Assembly (NCBI RefSeq): GCF_001693515.2
Contig: NZ_CP042968.1
Span: 1,922,001-1,986,000, forward strand
Direction of reading: 5' to 3'
DNA length: 64,000 nucleotides
DNA from: Bradyrhizobium paxllaeri
GTDB lineage: Bacteria; Pseudomonadota; Alphaproteobacteria; Rhizobiales; Xanthobacteraceae
The position numbers and the translations under genes are program-made. This document shows, in pieces, positions 16,953 through 26,646 of the stretch. Position 1 is the first letter of the stretch, and the number at the start of each line of letters is the position of its first letter. Below the pieces are notes generated by a model. The model made no database searches, was not told the DNA's origin, and saw only the letters and a program-made list of their open reading frames with translations.

Positions 16953-17198
16953 TCAATTAGCTGACGGCCGTGCTGCAGGCGCCACGGTGCGAACCCGCCT
17001 GCTGCCGTAATGTGGATGCCGTCCGCCGTGGTGGCGCCAATATCGATGCTTGCGCGGGGTCACATTTGTATTTGCTTTTGCGCTCTTTGGCGCAGCCGCA
17101 GCCTGATCAGTCGATTGCGCCAGGGACAGGCTTGACGGCGCCGCAATGGCGGTAGCTAAGCCTACGATCAGGACGCTGAATACAAGTCGGATATTCAT
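16953..17198 (-). CDS. Small secreted basic His/Arg-rich protein
   Basis: 81 residues from an ATG preceded by ATGGAGGCGAGC. Signal peptide IRLVFSVLIVGLATAIAAPS with cleavage near LAQ; the mature chain is Ala/Lys then His/Arg/Tyr-rich (RKHRYWRHHGGRHPHYGSRR), ending in a Pro/Ala tail. This composition is typical of short rhizobial envelope proteins of unknown function and could bind metal or polyanions. Monocistronic by appearance. Confidence 0.65.
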   Translation of the reverse strand: MNIRLVFSVLIVGLATAIAAPSSLSLAQSTDQAAAAPKSAKANTNVTPRKHRYWRHHGGRHPHYGSRRVRTVAPAARPSAN

Positions 17199-17253
17199 GC
17201 TCGCCTCCATATCGGTTAGTCGCGAAACCGGCCATGGCATGGATACGCGAGGC

Positions 17254-17781
17254 TCAAGTGCCTCGTGTATCGCGTATGGCCTGAGCGACTTTCGTTGCCT
17301 GCGACACGCGACCGATCCTCGCGCCCGTGACGATCTTTCGTCGGCGTGTGCTCGAGCGCGACGCCATGCCTTCATTGGAAGTCAATCCGGCGGAGGGATA
17401 GGAAATGAAGTTCGCGGCTCGACGCAGCGCGAGCGCCTTTCGAGCCGCTTCGACATGGGTGGTCCGAGCTGTCAGGTTGTGAAGACGCCTGAGCTCCCTG
17501 TTGAGCCGTTTCAGCGCGGCGGCAAAGACCTGCTTGCGTTGCGACGGACGCTCGGCGATTCCGGGGAAGTTCGCGCCGCGGGCCGCGCCTTTGCCGCGCA
17601 TCTCTCGCCGCTTTTGTCGGCCGAGCGTTCGCTCCTTGTCGTGCATCTTGCGCAGGCGGGAGCGCAGATCCGCAAGATCAGTCGGCTCCACATCGTAGAT
17701 GGCGGGATGATGCGTGAGGCGGATTGTCTCGTATTCCTCGTGATTGAGGAGGCTGCGTTCGAGCTTGCATGGGACCGACAT
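17254..17781 (-). CDS. Conserved highly basic cytosolic protein
   Basis: 175 residues from the ATG at 17779-17781; the longer frame upstream is an artefact. Arg/Lys-rich and helical with no signal peptide: RSLLNHEEYETIRLTHHPAIYDV in the first third, then a coiled-coil-like LRSRLRKMHDKERTLGRQKRRE, AALKRLNRELRRLHNL and a basic tail. Family members are frequent in Bradyrhizobium but I know no function. The charge pattern suggests nucleic-acid binding, which is inference. Confidence 0.6.
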   Translation of the reverse strand: MSVPCKLERSLLNHEEYETIRLTHHPAIYDVEPTDLADLRSRLRKMHDKERTLGRQKRREMRGKGAARGANFPGIAERPSQRKQVFAAALKRLNRELRRLHNLTARTTHVEAARKALALRRAANFISYPSAGLTSNEGMASRSSTRRRKIVTGARIGRVSQATKVAQAIRDTRGT

Positions 17782-18211
17782 TCTGCTTCTCCATTGAATC
17801 TGTCGAAGCTCGCATGACAAGAAAGATCCTGGTCCAGCGTTGCGCGCCCGCGCAGTATCGGCTAGCCGCACTGCGGACAGCGCAGGAACAAACTTTTTGG
17901 CCGGCTCAGATTTTTGGGTCGGCCCAGATACAGGCTCAATGCTCGGCGCCAGAGCGCCAGGCTTCCTGTAGTAACTGCTCCATGGATAAGCTACCGCTCC
18001 AAGCCAGCATTGGCAACCTGGGGTTTTTGATGCAATTGAATCGATCGTTGGAATAGCACGGCGCGGTTCGTTCCCGCGAGCCGAACCCTCCCGCATCGGC
18101 CAGGGCTCTCCCACCGATTTTGCCACTTTCAACGGATGGCTCTTGCACGGGAACAATGCACTGCCACAAATTCGGTGCTATTGAATCACTTCCCACTGCT
18201 TCGTCTACGGA
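17782..18211. other. Intergenic gap between divergent genes
   Basis: 430 bp. The open frames here (17769-18056 plus, and the upstream part of the minus frame) show no family signal. It must hold the promoters of both neighbours; no clear sigma or operator motif was found. Confidence 0.5.
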
Positions 18212-20512
18212 ATGCATCATCATCCTGGCTCCCACGATCCCGTTCTTGTCGCGCTGTCGGTCCTGATCGCCGCGCTCTCTTCCTACACGGCGCTGGATCT
18301 CGCGACTCGCATGCGGGCTGCTTCCGGCCTCGCCAGCCTGGCCTGGCTCGGGGCTGCGGCAGTCGCCATGGGTGGCGGCATTTGGTCCATGCATTTCGTC
18401 GCCATGCTGGCGTTCAGCCTACCCGGCGTGGATATTTCCTACGATCCGCTCCTCACGCTGCTCTCGCTTGCCCTTCCTATTCTGGTCGCCGCTGCTGCCT
18501 TCGTCATCGTCAGCCAGCGGTCGAACGCGCTCGTCGTGTCCGGCATCGGAATGGGGCTCGCCATCTCCGGCATGCACTACACGGGCATGACCGCGATGCG
18601 GATGGCGGCTTCCATCCACTACGATCCGCTGTGGGTGGTGCTTTCAATCGCTATCGGGATCGGAGCATCCATCGTCGCGCTGTGGCTTGCCTTTCGCATG
18701 ACGAGCGTGCTCGAGCGCATCGCGGCGGGCGTCGTCATGGGTCTGGCGATCTCCGGGATGCACTACGCCGCCATGCAGGGCTCCTCCTTCATTCCGATGG
18801 ATGGCGTCCTTGGCCGCGCGGCATTCGGCACGGTGGGACAGGCGCCGCTCGCGTTCCTGATCGCCGGGACCACCATTGTGGTCCTCGTGATCGGGCTAGC
18901 CGTGGCTGTGCACGATCGCTCCTCGGCAGAACGTGCCGGTCGCGAAGCCGAGGCGCTCAGGCGAAGCGAGGAAAAGTTCCGCCTGCTGGTGGAAGGGGTG
19001 GCCGATCACGCCATCTTCATGCTCGACCCCGAGGGCCGGGTGGCGAACTGGAATCTCGGAGCTATCAGGCTGATCGGCTATGGCGAGGAGATCGTCGGGG
19101 CGGATTACGCCATCCTCCACACCGATGAGGACCGCGACGCCGGCGTTCCGGAGGCGGTGCTTCTGGATGCCAGGCGGGAAGGCAAGTCGGCAGGCGAAGG
19201 CTGGCGCGTCCGCAAGGACGGCAGCCGCTTCTGGGCCGAGGCGACCATACGCGTGGTGCGAAATGAGCGGGGCGAGGCCATCGGCTTTGCCAACATCGTG
19301 CGGGACGTGACGGAACGCCGCCGGGCCCAGGAAGCGCTGGAGCGCACGCGCGACGCGCTGGTGGTCTCGCAGAAGATGGAGACTGTCGGTCAGCTTACCG
19401 GTGGCGTCGCCCACGACTTCAACAACATACTCGCCGTGATCACGGGCAGCCTCGAACTCGCGAAGAAGCGTCTCCAGACGGAAGATCCGAGGATTCATCG
19501 GCTCCTCGACAACGCGATCCATGGTGCGCTCCGGGGTGCCTCGCTGACCCAGCGCATGCTTGCCTTCGCGCGCAAGCAGGACCTCAAGCCCGTTGTCGTG
19601 GATGTGCCGGAACTGGTCCGCGGAATGTCCGCGCTGCTGAAGTTTAATCCAGCGATCCGGGTCGAGACCCGTTTTCCGATCGAACTCGCGAAGGTGAAGG
19701 TCGACGCCAACCAGCTCGAGCTCGCGGTCCTCAACCTCGCCGTCAATGCGCGCGACGCGATGACGGCAAGCGGCGGGACCATCAGCATCGCCGCGCGCGA
19801 AGAGCAGGCCATCGATGGCCTCGCCGAGGGACGATACGTCGCGCTCTCGGTCAGCGACACTGGATCCGGCATGGACGAGGAAACGCTGAAGCATGCGCAG
19901 GAGCCGTTCTTTACGACCAAGGGGGTGGGCAAGGGGACCGGTCTCGGCCTCTCGATGGTGAAGGGGCTGGCCGAACAGTCCGGAGGCGTGCTGATGCTGA
20001 AGAGCCGCATCGGCGAAGGGACGACAGCCGAGATATGGCTGCCCGCCTCGCAGGACGAAAAACTGCCGGAGCCCCATGCGGTGGAACCGTCACGCACCGC
20101 GCCCCGCAGCCATCGACCCGTCTCCGTGCTGGTCGTCGACGATGACCTTCTCGTTCTCGACAGTATCGCTGCGATGCTCGACGATCTCGGCCACGCCGTG
20201 ATCGAGGCGCGCTCCGGCGAAGAGGCCGTCCAGCTTTTGCGCCGAACGCCGAAGGTTGACATCGTGGTGACCGATTATGCCATGCCGGGGATGAACGGGC
20301 TGCAGCTTGCCGAGACGGTGGCCGCCGAGCATCCCGGCACGCCCGTGGTGCTCTGCACCGGATATGCCGAGCTGCCCGGCTCCGCGCAGCCGCATTTGCC
20401 GCGCATTTCGAAGCCGTTCGACCAGGCGGCGCTGGTGGCCGTCATGGAGGAAGTGATGCGCGCACGGGCAGATGCGCGCTCGGTTTTGCCCTTGCGCCCG
20501 AAGCGAGCGTAA
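18212..20512 (+). CDS. Hybrid sensor histidine kinase, MHYT-PAS-HisKA-HATPase-REC
   Basis: 766 residues. The membrane MHYT domain has three conserved Met-His-Tyr/Phe turns (SMHFVAM about 58, GMHYTGM about 118, GMHYAAM about 181), thought to bind copper and sense oxygen, CO or NO. Then a PAS domain (about 250-365), HisKA with the phospho-His in GGVAHDFNNILAV (about 400), HATPase (N-box LNLAVNARDAM, G-box GKGTGLGLSMV) and a C-terminal receiver (VLVVDDDLLVLDS, phospho-acceptor in VVTDYAMPGMNG). No separate response regulator is adjacent, so output may pass through an unlinked phosphotransfer partner. Start ATG has only a weak GGA upstream. Confidence 0.88.
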   Translation: MHHHPGSHDPVLVALSVLIAALSSYTALDLATRMRAASGLASLAWLGAAAVAMGGGIWSMHFVAMLAFSLPGVDISYDPLLTLLSLALPILVAAAAFVIVSQRSNALVVSGIGMGLAISGMHYTGMTAMRMAASIHYDPLWVVLSIAIGIGASIVALWLAFRMTSVLERIAAGVVMGLAISGMHYAAMQGSSFIPMDGVLGRAAFGTVGQAPLAFLIAGTTIVVLVIGLAVAVHDRSSAERAGREAEALRRSEEKFRLLVEGVADHAIFMLDPEGRVANWNLGAIRLIGYGEEIVGADYAILHTDEDRDAGVPEAVLLDARREGKSAGEGWRVRKDGSRFWAEATIRVVRNERGEAIGFANIVRDVTERRRAQEALERTRDALVVSQKMETVGQLTGGVAHDFNNILAVITGSLELAKKRLQTEDPRIHRLLDNAIHGALRGASLTQRMLAFARKQDLKPVVVDVPELVRGMSALLKFNPAIRVETRFPIELAKVKVDANQLELAVLNLAVNARDAMTASGGTISIAAREEQAIDGLAEGRYVALSVSDTGSGMDEETLKHAQEPFFTTKGVGKGTGLGLSMVKGLAEQSGGVLMLKSRIGEGTTAEIWLPASQDEKLPEPHAVEPSRTAPRSHRPVSVLVVDDDLLVLDSIAAMLDDLGHAVIEARSGEEAVQLLRRTPKVDIVVTDYAMPGMNGLQLAETVAAEHPGTPVVLCTGYAELPGSAQPHLPRISKPFDQAALVAVMEEVMRARADARSVLPLRPKRA

Positions 20513-20549
20513 GGACTAGTGGACCTCATCGCGTCTGTGCGAGCCATCG

Positions 20550-23500
20550 TCATTCGGCCGGCATCAGCTCGGCGCCACCTTCGGTCGCCGGCTTCTTCTT
20601 GCCGAACAGCCAGGTCTGCAGCCGGTCGAGATAAATATAGACCACGGGCGTCGTATAGAGCGTGAGCATCTGCGACACGGCAAGTCCGCCGACGATGGCG
20701 TAGCCCAGCGGCTGGCGGATCTCGGAGCCTGCGCCGGTGCCGAGCATCATCGGAACGCCACTGAGCATGGCTGCCATCGTGGTCATGAGAATGGGGCGGA
20801 AACGCATGATGCAGGCGCGATAGATCGCGTCCTCCGCCGACAATCCCTCCTGCTGGCCGACATGCAGGGCGAAGTCGACCAGCATGATGCCGTTCTTCTT
20901 GACGATGCCGATCAGGAGAATGATGCCGACGATCGCGATCACGCTGAGATCGAGATGGACCGCCATCAATAGCAGCAACGCGCCGAGCCCCGCCGACGGC
21001 AGCGTCGAGATGATCGTGATGGGGTGGATCAGGCTCTCATACAGGATGCCGAGGATCAGATAGATCACGAACAGCGCGGCCACGATCAGGATCGGCGTGG
21101 TCGACAGCGAATCCCCGAACGCCTGCGCGTTGCCCTGGAAGCTCGTCTGCAGCGACAGCGGCTTGCCGAGCTGGTGCTCGATATTCTGGATGGCGCTGGT
21201 CGCTTCGCCGATCGCCGTGCCCGGCAACAGGTTGAAGGAGATCGTCACCGACGGAAACTGGCCCTGGTGGTTGATCACGAGCGGGGCGACCTTGACCACA
21301 CTGTCGACCAGCGTCGATAGCGGCACTTCCTGTCCAGTGGAGGATTTCACGTAGATTCCGGTCAGCGCCTCCGGCGAGTACTGGAATTTCGGATTGACCT
21401 CCATGATCACGTGGTACTGGTTCAGGGCCGTGTACATGGTCGAGACGATGCGCTGGCCAAAGGCGTCGTCGAGCGTGTTGTCGATGGTGAAGGGCAGGAT
21501 GCCGTAGCTCGAGGCCACCTCGCGCTTGATGGCGATGTCGAGCAGGGGACCGGAATTGAGCTGGTCGGTCGCGACATCGGTGATGCCAGGGATCTTCTTG
21601 ATCCTGTCGAGGAACAGCGCCGCCCAGTGATTCAACTCGCCCGGATCGGCATCGCCCAGCGTGTACTGGTACTGGGTTTTCGAGACCCGGCCACCGATGG
21701 TGATGTCCTGCGCGGCCTGCATATAGAGCGTGATGCCCTGGATCTTGGCCAAATTGGTCCGCAACCGGGCAAGCACCGTTTCCATGCTGTCGCGCTGCTT
21801 GTAGGGCTTGAGCGCAATGTAGATGCGGCCGTTGTTGATCGTGGTGTTGCCGCCGCCGGCGCCGATCGCCGAGCCGACGGATGCGACGGCCGGATCGCGC
21901 GTAATGGCATTGAGCAGGGCCTGCTGGCGTTCGGCCATCGCAGAATAGGAAATATCCTGCGCCGCTTCGGACAGGCCGATGATCAGCCCGGTATCCTGCT
22001 GCGGAAAGAACCCCTTGGGAATGACGACGTAGAGATAGCCGGTCAGGGCGATGGTCGCAAACATCGTCAGCAGCGTGATGAAGCGGTGACGAAGCACGAC
22101 CTTGAGTCCGGCCTCGTAGATTCCAAGCAGGCGATTGAAGCCGCCTTCAAGGATGCGGAACAGCCGCCCGTGTGTCCTGTTCTCCGGCTTGAGCAGCCGC
22201 GCGCACATCATCGGGGTCAAGGTCAGCGAGATCAGGAGCGACAGCACCAGCGCCACGCTGACGGTGACGGCGAATTCGCGGAACAGGAGCCCGACATATC
22301 CGCCCATCAGGAACAGCGGAATGAACACGGCGATCAGCGACAGCGTGATCGACATGATGGTGAAGCCGATCTCGCCGGCGCCCTTCAGCGCCGCCTCGAA
22401 CGCCGTGGCGCCCTCCATGTGACGCACGATGTTCTCGATCACGACCACGGCGTCGTCGACCACGAAGCCCACGGCGATCGACAGCGCCATCAGCGACAGA
22501 TTGTCGAGGCTGTAGCCGAGCTCATAGAGGACGGCCAGGGTGCCGATCAGCGACAGTGGAACGGTGACCGCCGGGATGACCGTCGCCCAGAAGTTTCTCA
22601 GGAAAACGAAGATCACCATCACGACAAGCGCGACCGTCAGCAGCAGCGTGAACTGAACGTCGTGGATCGAGGCGCGAACCGTGTCGGTGCGGTCAGAGAT
22701 GACATTGACCTTTATCGCGGGCGGGATCGAGGCCTGCAGCACCGGCATCTCTGCCTTGATCCGCTCGACGGTATCGATGACGTTGGCGCCGGGCTGGCGC
22801 TGGATCGCCATAATGATCGCGCGCCGGTTGTTGTACCAGCCGGCGATCAGGTCGTTTTCCGGCGCGCTGATGGCGCGGCCGACGTCACGGATGCGGACCG
22901 GTGAGCCGTTTCGGTAAGCAATCACGAGATTGGCGTAATCGTCCGCGTTCAGCAGTTGGTCGTTGGTGTTCAGCGTAAAGGTCTGGTTCGGGCTGTTGAG
23001 GGTGCCTTTCGGCAGGTCGACGTTGGCCTGACCGAGCGCCGTGCGGACGTCCTCGAGATTGATGCCGCGCGCGGCAAGCGCCTGCGGATCGAGCTGCACC
23101 CGAACGGCGGGCTTCTGCTGACCGCCGAGGCCGACAAGGCCGACGCCCGGTATCTGCGAAATCTTCTGCAGCAGGATGTTTTCCGCATAGGCGTCCACCG
23201 TGGTCAGCGGCAGGCTGTCCGAGGTCAGGCCGAGCACGAGGATCGGCGTATCGGCCGGATTGACCTTGCGGATCGTCGGCGGATAGGGAATGCCGGGTGG
23301 CAGGAACGGAGACGCGGCATTAATCGCCGACAGCGTATCGCTGACCGTTCCGTCGATCTGGCGGTTCAGATCGAACTGCAGCGTGATCTGGGTGTAGCCG
23401 AGCGCGCTCGCCGACGTCATCTGGGTGAGGCCTGGAATCTGCCCGAACTGGAGTTCGAGCGGCGTCGCCACCGATGCCGCCATGGTCTGCGGATCGGCGC

Positions 23501-23657
23501 CCGGCAGCTGCGCGGTGACCTGAAGCGTCGGATAGTTGACGTTCGGCAAGGCCGCGACCGGCAACAGCGGGTAGGCGACGAGGCCGCCGACCAACAGGCC
23601 GACCATCAGGAGCGCGGTCGCGATCGGGCGCTGAATGAACGGAGCGGAAATGTTCAT
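20550..23657 (-). CDS. RND multidrug efflux permease (HAE1 family, MdtB/MdtC-like)
   Basis: 1035 residues, full length for the family. N-terminal NISAPFIQRPIATALLMVG, periplasmic PN and PC porter lobes, and the TM4 proton-relay region VGFVVDDAVVVIENI with its two aspartates. The duplicated second half repeats the layout (IGIVKKNGIMLVDFAL). The VNYPTLQVTAQLPGADPQTM and PFLPPGIPYPPTIRKVNPAD segments are typical of MdtB/C and MuxB/C pumps. It works as a trimer with the periplasmic adaptor encoded upstream (4-nt overlap). No outer-membrane channel gene is nearby, so a shared TolC-like protein is presumably used. Confidence 0.9.
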   Translation of the reverse strand: MNISAPFIQRPIATALLMVGLLVGGLVAYPLLPVAALPNVNYPTLQVTAQLPGADPQTMAASVATPLELQFGQIPGLTQMTSASALGYTQITLQFDLNRQIDGTVSDTLSAINAASPFLPPGIPYPPTIRKVNPADTPILVLGLTSDSLPLTTVDAYAENILLQKISQIPGVGLVGLGGQQKPAVRVQLDPQALAARGINLEDVRTALGQANVDLPKGTLNSPNQTFTLNTNDQLLNADDYANLVIAYRNGSPVRIRDVGRAISAPENDLIAGWYNNRRAIIMAIQRQPGANVIDTVERIKAEMPVLQASIPPAIKVNVISDRTDTVRASIHDVQFTLLLTVALVVMVIFVFLRNFWATVIPAVTVPLSLIGTLAVLYELGYSLDNLSLMALSIAVGFVVDDAVVVIENIVRHMEGATAFEAALKGAGEIGFTIMSITLSLIAVFIPLFLMGGYVGLLFREFAVTVSVALVLSLLISLTLTPMMCARLLKPENRTHGRLFRILEGGFNRLLGIYEAGLKVVLRHRFITLLTMFATIALTGYLYVVIPKGFFPQQDTGLIIGLSEAAQDISYSAMAERQQALLNAITRDPAVASVGSAIGAGGGNTTINNGRIYIALKPYKQRDSMETVLARLRTNLAKIQGITLYMQAAQDITIGGRVSKTQYQYTLGDADPGELNHWAALFLDRIKKIPGITDVATDQLNSGPLLDIAIKREVASSYGILPFTIDNTLDDAFGQRIVSTMYTALNQYHVIMEVNPKFQYSPEALTGIYVKSSTGQEVPLSTLVDSVVKVAPLVINHQGQFPSVTISFNLLPGTAIGEATSAIQNIEHQLGKPLSLQTSFQGNAQAFGDSLSTTPILIVAALFVIYLILGILYESLIHPITIISTLPSAGLGALLLLMAVHLDLSVIAIVGIILLIGIVKKNGIMLVDFALHVGQQEGLSAEDAIYRACIMRFRPILMTTMAAMLSGVPMMLGTGAGSEIRQPLGYAIVGGLAVSQMLTLYTTPVVYIYLDRLQTWLFGKKKPATEGGAELMPAE

Positions 23658-24841
23658 GGGATCACCGCCTGTTGTGCTTGCTGCGTTGCCGCTTCCTCGG
23701 CCGCATCGCCGTGCAGGATCGTGACATGCGTGCCCGGCTGCAGCCGGTATTGTCCGTCGACCACGACCTGCTCGCCGGCCTTCAGGCCGGAATCGATCAG
23801 CGCTTCACCGTCGGTGATCTGCGCGACCTTGAGCGGCCGCATCGCCACGGTGTCGTCCGGCCGGATGACATAGGCATAGGCGCCGTTCGGCCCCTGCTGC
23901 ACGACGTTGGCGGGAACGGTCAGGCCGTTGTGCCGGGTCGTGACAAGCAGCCGCGCGTTCACGAGCTCGCCGGGCCACAGCGTGCGCGACTTGTTGGGAA
24001 AGTTGGCCTTGAGCTGGATCGAGCCGGTGGTCTGCAGGATCTCGTTGTTGACCAGCGCCAGTTTGCCCTCGCCGAGCTGGAGCGAATTGCTCTGGTCATA
24101 GGCCAGGACGGGCAGCGGCGTCTTGCTGGTCTTGCTGGCCTGCTGCTGCCGCTGGATCTGCGGGAGCACGCCTTCAGGCAGGGTGAAGATCAGCGAGATC
24201 GGATCGAGCTGCGTCACCACGACGAGGCCGTTGGTCGTCGTCGGGCTGATGATGTTGCCGACGTCGATCTGGCGAATGCCGACCACGCCGTCGATCGGCG
24301 AGGTCAGCCGCGTGTAGCTGAGCTGCACCTTGGCCGCCTCGATCAGCGCCTGGTCGGTCTTGATCGCGGCCTCCAGCTGGCCGACCTGGGCCTTCTGGGT
24401 CTCGATCAGTTGCGGCGTGGCCCAGCCTTTGTCGCCAAGCTGGTTGTAACGCGCGAGATTGGCGCGGGCATTGGTGAGCTGGGCCTGGTCTCGCTCCAGA
24501 TTGCCTTCGAACTGGTCGATCTGGGCCTGATAGGGGCGCGGATCGATTTGCGCGAGCAGGTCGCCGGCATGAACCGTCTGTCCTTCGGTGAAGTTGATGC
24601 TGATGAGCTGGCCCTGGATCTGGGCCCGCACGACATCGGTGTTGTAGGCGATCACGGTGCCGACGCCGTTCTGGTAGATCGGCACGTCATGCTGCGCGAC
24701 CACGCCGGCCACGACTGGAACCGGAGGAGGCGGCGCGGCCGCGACAGCGGCTCTGAACGCATGGGCGTGCGTGAAGTAGAGAAGGCCGCCTGCGGCAACG
24801 GCGCCGAACAGGATGGCAGATATTGCGACATTCTTTTTCAT
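23654..24841 (-). CDS. RND efflux periplasmic adaptor (membrane-fusion protein)
   Basis: 395 residues; N-terminal anchor or uncleaved signal (ISAILFGAVAAGGLLYFTHA). Lipoyl halves (GTVIAYNTDVVRAQIQGQL and SYTRLTSPIDGVVGIRQID) bracket a helical hairpin, then beta-barrel (LDPISLIFTLPEGVLPQI) and membrane-proximal parts (PNGAYAYVIRPDDTVAMRPL, GLKAGEQVVVDGQYRLQPG). Pattern of MdtA/MuxA adaptors. The stop overlaps the permease start, so stoichiometric expression is likely. Confidence 0.9.
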   Translation of the reverse strand: MKKNVAISAILFGAVAAGGLLYFTHAHAFRAAVAAAPPPPVPVVAGVVAQHDVPIYQNGVGTVIAYNTDVVRAQIQGQLISINFTEGQTVHAGDLLAQIDPRPYQAQIDQFEGNLERDQAQLTNARANLARYNQLGDKGWATPQLIETQKAQVGQLEAAIKTDQALIEAAKVQLSYTRLTSPIDGVVGIRQIDVGNIISPTTTNGLVVVTQLDPISLIFTLPEGVLPQIQRQQQASKTSKTPLPVLAYDQSNSLQLGEGKLALVNNEILQTTGSIQLKANFPNKSRTLWPGELVNARLLVTTRHNGLTVPANVVQQGPNGAYAYVIRPDDTVAMRPLKVAQITDGEALIDSGLKAGEQVVVDGQYRLQPGTHVTILHGDAAEEAATQQAQQAVIP

Positions 24842-24868
24842 GGCTGCTTCTCGCGCGCGGGTTTTGGG

Positions 24869-25591
24869 TCAGTGGAACGTCGTGGTGCCGGCGGACAGGC
24901 CCGGTACCGTTGTCGGCACCCCCGTGATGTCAGGGATTCCCGAGACATCGGTGGGCGCGGCGACGGCTGTGGTGTTCGGAGCCGGCAGCGCGAGGGTAGG
25001 CACCGTCGGGACTGTGGCGATGGCGCTGACGGTGGGCGCGACGGCCATGGTCGGCACCACAGCGGCGGAGCTGACGCCGAGATTGGCAATCTCGGTCGAG
25101 CCCATCGGAATGCCGGTTCGCGGTATCCCGCCCGGCGTCGTCGGAGTTGTCGGCGTTGATGACGCGGCCAGGTTGCCCGAGCCGGCGCCGCACATGGCTG
25201 AGGTGCCGGACGTGTCGATCAGGGCCGATGTCGGCGGGATGCCCGATGACGGCAAGGTGGACATCGTGCTCTGCGGCGTAACCGTTCCGACTGCCACGCC
25301 GCCACCATCGAAGGTCGCTGCCGATCCGAACATCGTCGACGGGGCGGTGCCGATGGTCGAGCATGCGGTGCTGCCGATTGTGCCGGTCGACGCGATCGGC
25401 ATGGGACTTACGCCGGGCGAGGCGATTTCCGTCGCGCCAAACGGGATGCCGGTGCGGCCGACCGCGCTCGGCACCATGCCGAGCGGAGAAGTCGACGCGA
25501 GCGAAGGCGTCGGCATCACCGCCGCCTGCTGGGCAAAGGCCTGGCCGCACAGCAAGGCCGTGGCTGCCGTGATCATCAGGAAATGATTCAT
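24869..25591 (-). CDS. Secreted Ser/Thr/Pro/Gly-rich low-complexity protein with an internal duplication
   Basis: 240 residues; signal peptide HFLMITAATALLCGQAFAQ. The rest is poor in charged residues and rich in Ala, Pro, Gly, Ser, Thr and Val. A motif occurs twice: GRTGIPFGATEIASPGVSP (about 45-63) and PRTGIPMGSTEIANLGVSS (about 158-176), each preceded by a Ser/Pro stretch, so the protein arose partly by duplication. It has two cysteines, in TACST and SAMCGAG. It lies 27 nt upstream of the RND adaptor on the same strand and may be co-transcribed. Function unknown; a surface or periplasmic role is inferred from the signal peptide. Confidence 0.6.
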   Translation of the reverse strand: MNHFLMITAATALLCGQAFAQQAAVMPTPSLASTSPLGMVPSAVGRTGIPFGATEIASPGVSPMPIASTGTIGSTACSTIGTAPSTMFGSAATFDGGGVAVGTVTPQSTMSTLPSSGIPPTSALIDTSGTSAMCGAGSGNLAASSTPTTPTTPGGIPRTGIPMGSTEIANLGVSSAAVVPTMAVAPTVSAIATVPTVPTLALPAPNTTAVAAPTDVSGIPDITGVPTTVPGLSAGTTTFH

Positions 25592-25736
25592 GTTGCTCTC
25601 CGGTGCCGTTCGATCGGCACGACAAAAGCGTGGCGCAAAGTGTCGGGTTATGGGGAAGCCGGTCCGGAGGACGCCAGGAAGACCGGAAAAACGTCCTCCG
25701 AACCGACGCCCGCGCGCGGGGGCCTGCGCGGCGGGT

Positions 25737-26150
25737 TCAGCTGCAGCTCAGCGGCAAGGGGCTGTAGGGATGCAGGACGTACCAGTCGTAGCAATCGGGA
25801 TAGCCGTAATAGTAGCCGTAGCCTGGTCCGTATCGGTCGAAGCGATGGAAGGCGTGCTGGCGGAGCCCGAGGCCGTGCGCGCCGATGTGACCGACGCTGC
25901 CGATGTGGCCATCGCCGAGGCCACCCAGATGTTCGCCGCCCATACCGCCAAAATGGGCGCCGCCACCAAAGCCTCCAATGTGACCGCCGCCGCCAAAGCC
26001 GCCGCCCATATGGCCGCCGCCACCGAAGCCTCCGCCGCCAAAACCTCCGCCATGACCGCCGCCGCCACCGCCACCGCGGGCCTCAGCCGCACCGGTCACC
26101 AGGCTCGAAGCAAGCAGAGCTGTTGCCAGTATCGTGATCATCCGTTTCAT
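25737..26150 (-). CDS. Secreted glycine/histidine-rich protein
   Basis: 137 residues from an ATG with AAAGGAG upstream. Signal peptide ITILATALLASSLVTGAAEA, then about 70 residues of Gly-rich repeats broken by Phe, His and Met (GGGFGGGGHMGGGFGGGGHI), a Tyr-rich turn (YGPGYGYYYGYPDCYDWYVL) and a terminal cysteine. Such proteins are common in Bradyrhizobium and may form flexible metal-binding or envelope polymers; no function is established. It stands alone between the RND operon and the next small secreted gene. Confidence 0.65.
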   Translation of the reverse strand: MKRMITILATALLASSLVTGAAEARGGGGGGGHGGGFGGGGFGGGGHMGGGFGGGGHIGGFGGGAHFGGMGGEHLGGLGDGHIGSVGHIGAHGLGLRQHAFHRFDRYGPGYGYYYGYPDCYDWYVLHPYSPLPLSCS

Positions 26151-26356
26151 CGTGACACTCCTTTCAGTCAGATTGTTCGGCGTCGCGACGCGCGAACTCT
26201 GGCGAGCCGTGCGGACGAAACGTCGGATGAGTGACAGGTAGGTGCGATGCACAAGGCATCCATTAAATTCGGCGTTAGACACGTTCACGAACCGGAGCGA
26301 CGCCGCGGGCTTCAAAGGTGGACGGCGTCAAAGGCGAAGATCTTGGCGCACAGCAA

Positions 26357-26395
26357 AGAAAACGGGCCGGCGGGGGAAATCCCGCCAGCCCGTTA
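26357..26395 (-). terminator. Rho-independent terminator after the 74-residue secreted protein
   Basis: On the minus strand AACGGGCTGGCGGG pairs with CCCGCCGGCCCGTT across a short loop, and TTTTCTTT follows. It lies 27 nt beyond the stop of the gene at 26422. Confidence 0.8.
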
Positions 26396-26421
26396 TCGGT
26401 CGTCACATCGCAGCGCGCGGA

Positions 26422-26646
26422 TCAGTAGCCCGTGTTGGGCTCACAAGGCGGCACGGTCCACGGTTGAGTGGCATAGGCACCGACATCAGGTGCGCGGACG
26501 CAGCTATCGCCCGAACGCATGACGGACGCCATATTCGCATTGTCGTTGGTTACGACATGCCGCGAGGTGTGTGTGGCGGCCAGCGCCGGAGTGGCAAGGG
26601 TGGCTGCGGCGAGTAACGCAGCCGACAGAAGTTTTACGTTGCGCAT
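26422..26646 (-). CDS. Small secreted protein
   Basis: 74 residues. Signal peptide VKLLSAALLAAATLATPALA, then a 50-residue mature chain with two cysteines (SGDSCVRAPD and VPPCEPN) that probably form a disulphide. The PDVGAYATQPWTVPPCEP ending recurs in small rhizobial secreted proteins of unknown role. The ATG has GGAG about 12 nt upstream, and a strong terminator follows the gene, so it is a single-gene unit. Confidence 0.65.
   Translation of the reverse strand: MRNVKLLSAALLAAATLATPALAATHTSRHVVTNDNANMASVMRSGDSCVRAPDVGAYATQPWTVPPCEPNTGY

Noticed and set aside
18040..18090. EcfG-like promoter before the MHYT kinase (GGAAT and CGTT)
   Set aside because: The spacer is 14 bp and the -35 has a mismatch; too far from the consensus.
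21411..22904. 497-residue plus-strand frame inside the RND permease
   Set aside because: His/Arg/Gln-rich antisense frame; the RND protein on the minus strand is unambiguous.
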